Shown here piece after piece: positions 6,390 through 12,485 of a DNA stretch of 12,485 bases. The notes beneath the pieces are model-generated. The model did no database searches. It was not told the DNA's origin and saw nothing but the letters and a program-made list of their open reading frames with translations. The position numbers and the translations under genes were made by a program. How positions within the stretch are numbered: the stretch's first letter is position 1; each line of letters begins with the position of its first letter. The stretch comes from Myxococcales bacterium (lineage in GTDB: Bacteria > UBA10199 > 2-02-FULL-44-16 > JAAZCA01): contig JAAZCA010000012.1 in assembly GCA_012513515.1 (NCBI GenBank), forward strand, positions 1 through 12,485. The letters run 5' to 3'.

Positions 6390-7313
6390 ATGCATGCAGA
6401 ATACGATCTGATAGTTGTAGGGGGAGGAACCGCTGGGTGTTCCGCCGCAATGTTTGTCGCCAGATGCAAATGGAAAGTTCTAGTCATAGACAGGGATGGC
6501 GCTTCTGGATACCTCTCTACGCTTGCGAATGTGAGTTGTTTTCCCGGCTTTCCGGAATCGCTTAGCGGCAGCGACCTTCTTGTCAAACTCAAAAAGCAGG
6601 CTGAGCTCGAGGGCGTAAAATTTCATAGGGATGTTGTATCTGCGGTAGCCGTGAGTGAAAATGCGCCTTGCAGGATTATGACGGAAAACGCGGGTGAATT
6701 CACCGGAAGGAGTTTAATAATAGCGACCGGTTCAGCCGCAAGGAGCAACTATCTCCATGGCGAAAAGGAATTTCTCGCCAAGGGCGTTTCTTACGATGCC
6801 ATCATGGATGCTCCTTCCGTGGCGAGGAGGATTGCTGCTGTGGTAGGCAGAAACCGGCGCTCTGCCGAAGCTGCCGTCTACCTTTCGCGATTTGCAGAAA
6901 AAGTCCATTTCATAATCCCTTCAAGCAAACTGGATATCCCCGATTTTCTTATAACGAAGATTCAGTCCACAAAAAACATCGAGCTGCATTATTCAACTAG
7001 TCTTAAGCGAATAAAGGGCAGCGATCATATTACATCAATCGATCTACTTGCGTCCGGCCATGAAAAAGATCTCGAGGTGTCAGGTGTATTTACATACGTT
7101 CATGAATATCAGCCTGCCACATCGTTTTTGAACAATGTCGTGGAGTTGGGTGAAAACGGCGCAATAAAGGTCGATGTCAATTTTTCGACCACGGCCGATG
7201 GGGTTTTTGCCTGCGGCGACGTGATATGCGGCAGGCCACAGCTTCCTGCTATTTCCTCCGCCCAGGGCATAGTTGCTGGGATTGGCGTTGACAGATTCTT
7301 ATCCAAAATATGA
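6390..7313 (+). CDS. Thioredoxin-reductase-like flavoprotein lacking the CxxC centre
   Basis: A 307-residue two-dinucleotide-domain flavoprotein of thioredoxin reductase layout. Visible are the FAD motif GGGTAG (11-16), NVSCFPGFPESLSG (47-60), ATGSA (112-116), and the C-terminal FAD motif FACGDV (273-278) with the PQLPAISSAQG helix. In true TrxB the sequence after GVSY is the redox pair CATC; here GVSY is followed by DAIM (136-139), so both redox cysteines are gone. The NADPH loop, normally GGGNSA, reads GRNRRSAEA (153-161) and is also degenerate. It therefore cannot reduce thioredoxin in the usual way. It may oxidise or reduce another carrier, or only bind nucleotide. A GAGG lies 7 bases before the ATG. 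Its stop overlaps the next gene's start by ATGA, so translation is coupled. Confidence 0.85.
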   Translation: MHAEYDLIVVGGGTAGCSAAMFVARCKWKVLVIDRDGASGYLSTLANVSCFPGFPESLSGSDLLVKLKKQAELEGVKFHRDVVSAVAVSENAPCRIMTENAGEFTGRSLIIATGSAARSNYLHGEKEFLAKGVSYDAIMDAPSVARRIAAVVGRNRRSAEAAVYLSRFAEKVHFIIPSSKLDIPDFLITKIQSTKNIELHYSTSLKRIKGSDHITSIDLLASGHEKDLEVSGVFTYVHEYQPATSFLNNVVELGENGAIKVDVNFSTTADGVFACGDVICGRPQLPAISSAQGIVAGIGVDRFLSKI

Positions 7314-7984
7314 CAATCAAAGCCCTAATTTTTGATTTTGACGGAGTGATAACCGACACAGAACCCATTCATATGAACGCATGGCTCTCCGCGCTCGAGT
7401 CCTTCGGCATCTCTTTTAGCGAGAATGACTATAAAAATTTTTACATCGGTCTCAACGACAGGGACTTTCTGTACGAGATTGGTCGTAGAAACTCTGTTAG
7501 CTTTGACGATGCCCAAAAAACAGAGCTCATAAAAATAAAAGCAGCCATATGTATGGAGCGCTTGAAGTCGGAGATACCTCTCATCCCTGGAGTAAGAGAG
7601 TTTATAGAAGAGAGTTCGAAAAAATATATGCTGGCTATATGCAGTGGTGCACTTCGCAGCGAAATAGGATTCATACTTAAAAAATCCGGCCTCTTTGATT
7701 ATTTTTGTACCATCATATCGGCTGAGTCGGTGGAGAAGGGAAAGCCAGATCCCGAGGGATATATCAAAACCCTCGAAGATCTTCGGGTGCTCTTTTCATC
7801 TGTCATACTTGCGAACGAAGTCGCAGCTATCGAGGATTCTCCGAAAGGCATAGAGGCCGCCCGCAAGGCCGGTCTGAAGTGCATAGGTGTCACCAACTCC
7901 TATCCGAGGGCCGAACTGACCTTTGCGAATCTTGTGGTGGACTCTCTCGCCGAACTGGATTCTGTCAGTTTCGATCTTAAGTAA
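7310..7984 (+). CDS. HAD-superfamily phosphatase / beta-phosphoglucomutase-like hydrolase
   Basis: A 224-residue haloacid-dehalogenase-fold enzyme with a helical cap (about 18-85). All four catalytic motifs are present: FDFDGV (nucleophile D9, acid/base D11), CSGA (S112), GKPDP (K145) and IEDSPKGIEAA (E175, D176). This set matches the subgroup containing beta-phosphoglucomutase, GPH-type phosphoglycolate phosphatases and small sugar-phosphate phosphatases. Which substrate applies is undecided. It is the last gene of the operon with the exonuclease and the TrxR-like flavoprotein, starting inside the stop of the latter (ATGA). A copy of the long direct repeat begins 48 bases after its stop. Confidence 0.88.
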   Translation: MTIKALIFDFDGVITDTEPIHMNAWLSALESFGISFSENDYKNFYIGLNDRDFLYEIGRRNSVSFDDAQKTELIKIKAAICMERLKSEIPLIPGVREFIEESSKKYMLAICSGALRSEIGFILKKSGLFDYFCTIISAESVEKGKPDPEGYIKTLEDLRVLFSSVILANEVAAIEDSPKGIEAARKAGLKCIGVTNSYPRAELTFANLVVDSLAELDSVSFDLK

Positions 7985-8031
7985 TCTCTGAAAAATCAGC
8001 AAATTCAGGGCGCCTCTAAAAACTATGCGCT

Positions 8032-8255
8032 TGTCATCCCCGAGTGACGAGAAGGTTGTCATCCCCGACTGGTTCTATCGGGGATCTCGCAACAGCCGTG
8101 AAGTGGGAAAAACAGAAGCTAGAAGCCAGAAAAACCTCGCCTGTAGAAATCTCGCTTCTCACTTCTAGATTCTAGCTTCTTGATGTTTTAGTCGATGGTC
8201 AATTGGTCATGGTCGAAGTTATTGTTGCAGCTAGTTTTTCATAGGTTTCTTATAT
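8032..8255. repeat. Long direct repeat, copy 2 (right of three-gene operon)
   Basis: The partner of 5495-5715, same orientation. It keeps the hairpin ATCCCCGA (8061-8068) with TCGGGGAT (8078-8085), and the larger arms AGAAGCTAGAAGCCAGAA (8114-8131) and TTCTAGATTCTAGCTTCT (8163-8180), pairing at 16 of 18 positions. TGTCATCCCCGA occurs twice at its left edge (8032-8043, 8057-8068). Its right end covers the stop codon (8250-8252) of the convergent methyltransferase gene. The repeat therefore fills the whole gap between two gene ends and may also act as a terminator. Confidence 0.85.
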
Positions 8256-10088
8256 GATTCCCTTGAGGATCTTCTCTACGGTTTCGTATCTCCCCAATGG
8301 GGGGAATATGTAAGCCCCGGATATTTTTCCGGAGCCCTTGGCGGCGGAAACTATATCCCGCGCAATTTCCAGGCCGTACTTTTTTTGTGCGTCGCCGGAT
8401 TTGGCAGAGACCATTTTGTCGAGAATATGCTTTGGAATCTGCATTCCGGGAACTTCGTTGTGCAAAAATTCTGCATTTCGCAGAGAAACCAGCGGCAGCA
8501 CCCCTACAAAAAATGGTATGTGCGACAGGTCCTTTATTTTTTCGAGGAATCTGGCGAGCATCTTCTGATCATATACAGGTTGTGAAAACGCGAACTCAGC
8601 GCCTGAAGCTATCTTACTGCGAAACCTTTCGACTTCAGTGTCGATGTCGATTGCGCCGGGGTTGACGCCGCAACCGATCAGGAACTTTGTTGCCTGTTTT
8701 ATCGGTCTGCCAGCAAAATCCAAGCCGAGGTTTAGGTTGGATATGAACCGTATCAATCCGATGGAATCAACATCGAAAACAGCCGATGCTTCAGGATAGT
8801 GTCCCATCTTCGGCGGGTCACCGGTTATCACTAGGACGTTATGAAGGCCCAGTGCGGATGCCCCGATGAGGTCCATCTGCATGCCAAGAATATTTCTGTC
8901 GCGGCAGCAGTAATGAACTATCGTCTCTATACCTACTTTGCCTTTTATAAGTGACGCAAGAGCTATCGGGCTCATGCGCGCCATGGCCCGCGGTCCGTCG
9001 GCTATATTTATCGCGTCCACCCCCAGTTGCTTCAGAGATTTGGCAGCATCGATGGAGGATGAAGGATCGGTACCGAGGGGAGGATCGACTTCGACTGATA
9101 TTGCGAATTTTTTACCAATTACTGCGCCGAAAAGGCTTTTTTGTTCGGGCGGAATCGGACTGACTGGCTTTGAAATTGACTCGACTATGCTCTTGGTATT
9201 TGAGCGCTGCCCCGGTCTCATGGTTTTAAGATATTTTTTTGCCTCTTTGATGTGTTCCGGTGTAGTGCCGCAGCATCCTCCGATGAGGGCGACTCCGAGC
9301 ATGGCATATCTTCTTGCGTATTCTGCAAAATATTCCGGGCTTGCAAGGTACATCAGGCGTCCGTTGACCATCTGTGGCAGACCGGCGTTTGGCATTGCTG
9401 AAAGAGGAGTTTTAGTAGCAATCGACATCCTTTTTATAGCTTCGAATACACCCTGAGGACCGTCACAGCAGTTTACTCCTATTACGTCCGCACCCCAATT
9501 TTCCATCTGTGCTGCGGCATATTCCGGCAGAAGCCCTTCAAATTCCCCCTCGCCGAGGTGTTTTAGGGAGACTTGGGTTATTACGGGTTTATTCGATACC
9601 TCTCTGGCGGCTTCGTATGCTATGTGAAGCTCATCGAGATGGATGAATGTTTCAAGGAGTATTACGTCTGATCCGGCATCGGAGAGGGCCTCGATTTGTT
9701 CCGTAAAAAAACTTTTCATTTCTGAATCGGTCATTCCACCGGAATTTTTGCGAGTCCATGATATCGGACCTATCGATCCTGCGACGAAGGCGCGTTCCCC
9801 AGCCGACTCTCTAGCGATTTTTACGCCGGCCCTGTTTATCTCAGCCACCTTTCCATCGAGACCATGCGCTGCGAGCGCAGGCCTGCTGCCGGTGAATGTG
9901 TTGGTTTCTATGAGAAGAGCCCCGGCGGATATATAGCTGTCATGAATTTCTTTTATAAGGGAGGGGTTGGAGATGTTGAGTTCATCGAAACACCTGTTTA
10001 TGAATATCCCGCGTTTGTATATCTCGGTTCCAAGCGCGCCGTCGGCAAGGATTCCTTCTTCGCGGAGCCTTTTCATGAAGTCATTCAT
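8250..10088 (-). CDS. Bifunctional homocysteine S-methyltransferase / methylenetetrahydrofolate reductase
   Basis: A 612-residue cytoplasmic fusion for methionine synthesis. The N-terminal half (about 5-290) is a Pfam S-methyl_trans domain: it has DGALGTE at the start and zinc-binding cysteines in GVNCC (C207) and GGCCGT (C272, C273). After a linker of about 30 residues, positions 325-612 form an MTHFR domain with VEVDPP (catalytic glutamate near 333) and ITGDPPK for FAD. The two-domain order matches YitJ-type proteins in Firmicutes and other bacteria. There is no cobalamin domain, so this is not full MetH; the methyl donor (methyl-THF or S-methylmethionine) is not certain. The start at 10088 overlaps the previous stop as TGATG, with GGAGGG 12 bases upstream, implying coupled translation. 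A start at 10121 would lie within the upstream gene. Confidence 0.88.
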   Translation of the reverse strand: MNDFMKRLREEGILADGALGTEIYKRGIFINRCFDELNISNPSLIKEIHDSYISAGALLIETNTFTGSRPALAAHGLDGKVAEINRAGVKIARESAGERAFVAGSIGPISWTRKNSGGMTDSEMKSFFTEQIEALSDAGSDVILLETFIHLDELHIAYEAAREVSNKPVITQVSLKHLGEGEFEGLLPEYAAAQMENWGADVIGVNCCDGPQGVFEAIKRMSIATKTPLSAMPNAGLPQMVNGRLMYLASPEYFAEYARRYAMLGVALIGGCCGTTPEHIKEAKKYLKTMRPGQRSNTKSIVESISKPVSPIPPEQKSLFGAVIGKKFAISVEVDPPLGTDPSSSIDAAKSLKQLGVDAINIADGPRAMARMSPIALASLIKGKVGIETIVHYCCRDRNILGMQMDLIGASALGLHNVLVITGDPPKMGHYPEASAVFDVDSIGLIRFISNLNLGLDFAGRPIKQATKFLIGCGVNPGAIDIDTEVERFRSKIASGAEFAFSQPVYDQKMLARFLEKIKDLSHIPFFVGVLPLVSLRNAEFLHNEVPGMQIPKHILDKMVSAKSGDAQKKYGLEIARDIVSAAKGSGKISGAYIFPPLGRYETVEKILKGII

Positions 10089-10702
10089 CAGAAGACGTTT
10101 CCCTCCGGATTTCGCATGCACATGTTGTTTCTTCGCTCTTCCCCTATGGATGAGACCTTGGCTCTTCCGTAATCATGTCCTGGGTACACCTTTGTAGCGG
10201 CGGGGAGATTGGCAAGGCGCTTGAGGGACTCTGTCATGTCGGATGGACTGCCGCCTGGCAGATCGACTCTTCCGCACGCATCCACAAAGAGGGTGTCACC
10301 TGTGATTACGCTATCATATGCCAAAAAGCATTGTGATCCCTGCGTGTGACCAGGGGTGTGAATGCATTCAATTTCCAATTTTCCTATTTTGATTATGGTG
10401 CCTTCTTCCGTGTACTCCAGCGCGACTCCCTTCAGATCTTCGACGGGTTCCAAGCGATGCACAAAAACCTTCGACCCTGTTATCGCCGACAGTTCTGCCG
10501 CTGCGTTGGCATGGTCGAAGTGAGCGTGTGTAAGCAGAATCTTTTGGATCTTCCATCCTATCCCAGCAGCCGACCTCTTGATGGCGTGAGCATCCCACGC
10601 CGGATCGACCGCTGCGCAAAACCCGCTTTCAGCGTCGCCGATTAAATACGCGAAATTCATCATCGGGCCGATCGGTATCTGAATTATGGAAGAGGTAGGC
10701 AT
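10088..10702 (-). CDS. Glyoxalase II-like metallo-beta-lactamase-fold hydrolase
   Basis: A 204-residue single-domain MBL-fold hydrolase. Metal ligands are all visible: THAHFDH (H59, H61, D63, H64), TPGHT (H119), GDTLF (D136) and YPGHDYG (H176). The GDTLFVDACGRVDLPGG block is typical of hydroxyacylglutathione-hydrolase-like and persulfide-dioxygenase-like proteins. The short length, without the full C-terminal glutathione-binding helices of classical glyoxalase II, fits the general YcbL-like group that hydrolyses thioesters. GGAG lies 7 bases before the start. It sits 56 bases after the DUF2203 gene and overlaps the methyltransferase/MTHFR start, so a link to sulfur or one-carbon metabolism is suggested by context but not shown. 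Confidence 0.87.
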   Translation of the reverse strand: MPTSSIIQIPIGPMMNFAYLIGDAESGFCAAVDPAWDAHAIKRSAAGIGWKIQKILLTHAHFDHANAAAELSAITGSKVFVHRLEPVEDLKGVALEYTEEGTIIKIGKLEIECIHTPGHTQGSQCFLAYDSVITGDTLFVDACGRVDLPGGSPSDMTESLKRLANLPAATKVYPGHDYGRAKVSSIGEERRNNMCMRNPEGNVF

Positions 10703-10758
10703 CTCTTTTCTCCGGATTTAGGATGCTGAAAGAGAACTGCTGCAATAATTAAAACAGG

Positions 10759-11133
10759 TCAAGAAAGAAGTTCTTCAAAGGCCGACGAAGCTACGCCTCT
10801 GGAGATTTGATTGGACGTGAAAAAATTGAGGTCGTCATCGCCATAGCGCCATGAAAACCATCCGTTTCCGGCGTCGAAGTCTACAAGCCATATTCCCCTG
10901 GGTCCGCATCCAAGCCTGGATATCTTGGATGCCCAGGTTCTGATTATGCTCTCGAGCTGTTTCGTGAGCCTGTGATAGAGCGCCTCTTCCTTTGGTACCC
11001 AGCGAAGTTGTTCCTGAATTTCGGAGGATGATCTGACGGCCTGGTCGGTTATTCTTCTGACGACTGGAAGGAGTGACCTGGCGTCATCTTCAGAGAATGT
11101 ACGCCTCGAATTGATATGAAAGACATTGCTCAT
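10759..11133 (-). CDS. DUF2203 family protein
   Basis: A 124-residue soluble protein matching DUF2203 by eye: an opening FSEDDARSLLPVVRRI, a helical middle (about 30-70), then LGCGPRGIWLVDFDAGNGWFSWRYGDDDLNFF, whose GxVDF...W.YG pattern is the family's C-terminal hallmark. The family has no established biochemical role. It is the promoter-proximal gene of the operon with the MBL hydrolase and the methionine-synthesis fusion. The start has only a weak ribosome site. The best minus-strand promoter ends 7 bases before the ATG, so the transcript could be nearly leaderless. Confidence 0.8.
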   Translation of the reverse strand: MSNVFHINSRRTFSEDDARSLLPVVRRITDQAVRSSSEIQEQLRWVPKEEALYHRLTKQLESIIRTWASKISRLGCGPRGIWLVDFDAGNGWFSWRYGDDDLNFFTSNQISRGVASSAFEELLS

Positions 11134-11140
11134 CAGCTTC

Positions 11141-11168
11141 TATTTAGTATGAACTCTGGAATTGTCAA
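11141..11168 (-). promoter_or_regulatory. Candidate promoter for the DUF2203 operon
   Basis: On the minus strand TTGACA (11168-11163) is followed after 16 bases by TAAATA (11146-11141). The -35 is a perfect consensus, the -10 is weak. The expected start of transcription falls at or within a base or two of the DUF2203 ATG at 11133. Confidence 0.4.
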
Positions 11169-11182
11169 TCTCACAAACAATC

Positions 11183-11210
11183 TTGACTAAACATTTTTAG
11201 ATGCTAGCTT
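11183..11210 (+). promoter_or_regulatory. Candidate greA promoter
   Basis: TTGACT (11183-11188), a 16-base spacer, then TAGCTT (11205-11210) preceded by TG at -15/-14 (11202-11203), an extended -10 form. Transcription would begin near 11217, giving a leader of about 64 bases that contains the hairpin at 11229-11259. Its -35 lies 14 bases from that of the divergent DUF2203 promoter. Confidence 0.4.
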
Positions 11211-11228
11211 CGTCCCGGTTAAGTGTTT

Positions 11229-11270
11229 CCGCCTTCAACGATCCGTTCGCTGAAGGCGGTATTATTTTTT
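11229..11270 (+). terminator. Intrinsic terminator/attenuator in the greA leader
   Basis: CCGCCTTCA (11229-11237) pairs perfectly with TGAAGGCGG (11251-11259) around a 13-base loop, followed by TATTATTTTTT (11260-11270). It lies between two divergent genes, so no upstream plus-strand gene needs it. Its T-run directly joins the greA ribosome site. This fits transcription attenuation of greA; E. coli greA is also preceded by a leader terminator, which yields the GraL transcripts. Confidence 0.7.
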
Positions 11271-11280
11271 AGGAGCTCCT
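11271..11280 (+). promoter_or_regulatory. greA ribosome binding site within a perfect palindrome
   Basis: AGGAG is followed at once by its complement CTCCT, ending one base before the ATG. With no loop the palindrome cannot fold tightly on itself. It could pair between transcripts, or the complement could compete with 16S rRNA when opposite strands of the leader refold. Confidence 0.5.
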
Positions 11281-11757
11281 ATGCACAGAAGAATACCGAT
11301 GACCCCTGAGGGACAAAAAATTCTGCAGGACAAGCTCAAGTATCTAAAACAAGTTGAGCGACCCAGGAATGTGAAGGAGATAGAGGAAGCTAGGGAAAAG
11401 GGCGATCTTTCCGAAAATGCGGAGTACGAAGCCGCAAAGGAAAAACAGCAGCAGATATCTTTACAGATTCAGGAGACCGAGCACAAGCTTTCGCTCGCTC
11501 AGGTCATAGACCCCAAAAGCATCGACTCTGATAAAATATCCTTCGGCGCTACTGTTACCCTTGAAGATATAGATAACGACGAGCACGTCACTTATTTCAT
11601 AGTCGGTTCCGACGAGTCCGATATAGGCAGGGGAAAGATATCCATAGAATCACCGATCGCCAGGGCGATGATAGGCAAATCCGAGGGGGACGAGGTCCTG
11701 GTCAAAACTCCAAATGGTCCGCGCAACTTTGAAATCGTATCTATCGAATATAGGTAG
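11281..11757 (+). CDS. greA: Transcription elongation factor GreA
   Basis: A 158-residue protein of normal family length. GreA binds the secondary channel of RNA polymerase and triggers cleavage of backtracked transcripts. The N-terminal coiled coil (about 8-75) carries the signature EAREKGDLSENAEYEAAKE with the tip acids D42 and E45 that position the catalytic magnesium. The C-terminal FKBP-like domain (about 80-158) ends with the usual ISIESPIARAMIGKSEGDEV region. Start is set by AGGAG 5 bases upstream. It stands alone, divergent from the DUF2203 operon, and its leader contains a strong terminator hairpin, which implies attenuation control. Confidence 0.97.
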   Translation: MHRRIPMTPEGQKILQDKLKYLKQVERPRNVKEIEEAREKGDLSENAEYEAAKEKQQQISLQIQETEHKLSLAQVIDPKSIDSDKISFGATVTLEDIDNDEHVTYFIVGSDESDIGRGKISIESPIARAMIGKSEGDEVLVKTPNGPRNFEIVSIEYR

Positions 11758-11906
11758 ATCGGGGCAGATCGCATCCATTTTCGCCCTTCTGAGAGCACAT
11801 CGAGAGCCATCTTTCATCATATTTCTATTTTGAATAAGAGGTAGAACTATTTGTATTCGCGTATATTTTTACGTAATTTCGATATGCGATATGCGCGGCA
11901 CCTCGG

Positions 11907-12485
11907 CTAGTTCATTCCGAACAGCCTTACCAGCCACAGGGAGAGATCAGGAATGTAGGTTATTATCAGCAAGGCAACAAGAAGGACGCCTAGAAACGGA
12001 ATTGATGCTTTGTAAACCTCGGGTATCGGCTTTTTAAATCGGAAGCTGGAGATGAAGAGGTTGAGGCCAACTGGCGGAGTTGAATATCCGATTTCTAGAT
12101 TCGTCAAAAATATGATGCCAAGGTGCAGCGGATCGACTCCAAATTCCTTGGCGATCGGTACTATCAGCGGGACCACTACGATCGTTGCGGAAAAAATATC
12201 CATAAGGCATCCGACTATCAGCAGGAATATGTTCAGCACTGCTAGAAACATGAACTTGCTGGTTATGAAGTTGCGCATCAGACCGATAATTTTCATCGGG
12301 ATCTGTTCGTCGATGAGGTAATTCGTAAGCCCTAGCGCACACCCCAGTATGATGAGGACGCCGCCCACGAGAATCATCGAATTCGATGCGACTCTGGGGA
12401 TGTCTCGTCTTATGCTGATATCTTTATAGATGCAGACTTCCACGATAAGCACATAGACGACGGATATAGCCGCTGCCTCGGAGGC
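11907..12485 (-). CDS. dctM: TRAP transporter large permease (DctM type), C-terminal part
   Basis: The visible 193 residues are the C-terminal part of a DctM large permease; the gene runs beyond the right edge, with the reading frame open as ASEAAAISVVYVLIVEV. DctM is the 12-13 helix membrane channel of TRAP importers, which use a sodium gradient and a periplasmic binding protein to take up dicarboxylates and other organic acids. Several hydrophobic spans are clear. The hallmark block LEIGYSTPPVGLNLFISS precedes the last helix. The GTG within the fragment at 12452 is not a real start. The partner DctQ and DctP genes would lie further right. No clear terminator follows the stop. Confidence 0.9.
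   Translation of the reverse strand, partial: ASEAAAISVVYVLIVEVCIYKDISIRRDIPRVASNSMILVGGVLIILGCALGLTNYLIDEQIPMKIIGLMRNFITSKFMFLAVLNIFLLIVGCLMDIFSATIVVVPLIVPIAKEFGVDPLHLGIIFLTNLEIGYSTPPVGLNLFISSFRFKKPIPEVYKASIPFLGVLLVALLIITYIPDLSLWLVRLFGMN

Noticed and set aside
5395-8260. Integron-type attC sites at the two repeats
   Set aside because: The repeats are in same orientation around a multi-gene operon, but I see no RYYYAAC/GTTRRRY core pair in the expected arrangement, and the operon has three genes rather than one per cassette.
8297-10197. Several plus-strand open frames over the methyltransferase/MTHFR and hydrolase genes
   Set aside because: All are antisense shadows of strongly conserved minus-strand genes.
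11881-11894. GATATGC repeated twice in tandem after greA
   Set aside because: Only two 7-base units, common by chance. No stem or T-run accompanies it, so it is not a terminator.

Overview
The window looks like chromosomal DNA of a Gram-negative, proteobacterial-type bacterium. Evidence for this is an Sec-exported murein peptidase pair of the MepK/DUF882 type, a lipobox lipoprotein, a GreA with standard features, and a TRAP-type dicarboxylate transporter. The fused homocysteine methyltransferase/MTHFR gene and the DUF2203 gene would fit a deltaproteobacterial-like lineage, but I cannot place it further from sequence alone. Most genes are housekeeping or metabolic. The accessory-looking parts are a probable insertion-sequence end at the left edge and a repeat-rich stretch in the middle.

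Layout. 1-127 (minus) looks like the start of an IS256-like element with the first 17 codons of its transposase, followed by tight palindromes and a short coding-like remnant. 283-1759 (minus) is a two-gene unit: an exported M15/DUF882 peptidase with an extra beta-rich C-terminal domain, then a YfcE/MJ0936-type metallophosphoesterase. A second, minimal DUF882 peptidase is divergent at 1830-2384, with a perfect 16-bp palindrome in the 70-bp gap. It overlaps tail to tail with a GlcD-family FAD-linked oxidase (2371-3828, minus). An unrecognised cysteine-containing lipoprotein (4025-5212) follows.

5213-5775 is a 563-bp gene-free region crowded with repeats. A 221-bp element there (5495-5715) recurs in the same orientation at 8032-8255, about 88% identical by my hand alignment. 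The two copies bracket a tight three-gene operon: a DEDDy 3'-5' exonuclease (5776-6366), a thioredoxin-reductase-like flavoprotein whose CxxC is replaced by DAIM (6390-7313), and a HAD phosphatase/phosphomutase (7310-7984, ATGA overlap). A six-codon leader ORF with a good ribosome site ends in an ATGA overlap with the exonuclease start. This repeat-bracketed cassette is the most unusual part of the window.

The minus-strand operon 11133-8250 runs DUF2203 protein, glyoxalase-II-like metallo-beta-lactamase-fold hydrolase, then (TGATG overlap) bifunctional homocysteine S-methyltransferase/methylenetetrahydrofolate reductase, which would make methionine from homocysteine and methylene-THF. Divergent from it is greA (11281-11757), whose leader carries a strong intrinsic-terminator hairpin ending directly at the ribosome binding site, an arrangement that suggests attenuation. 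The window ends inside a dctM-type TRAP permease gene on the minus strand.
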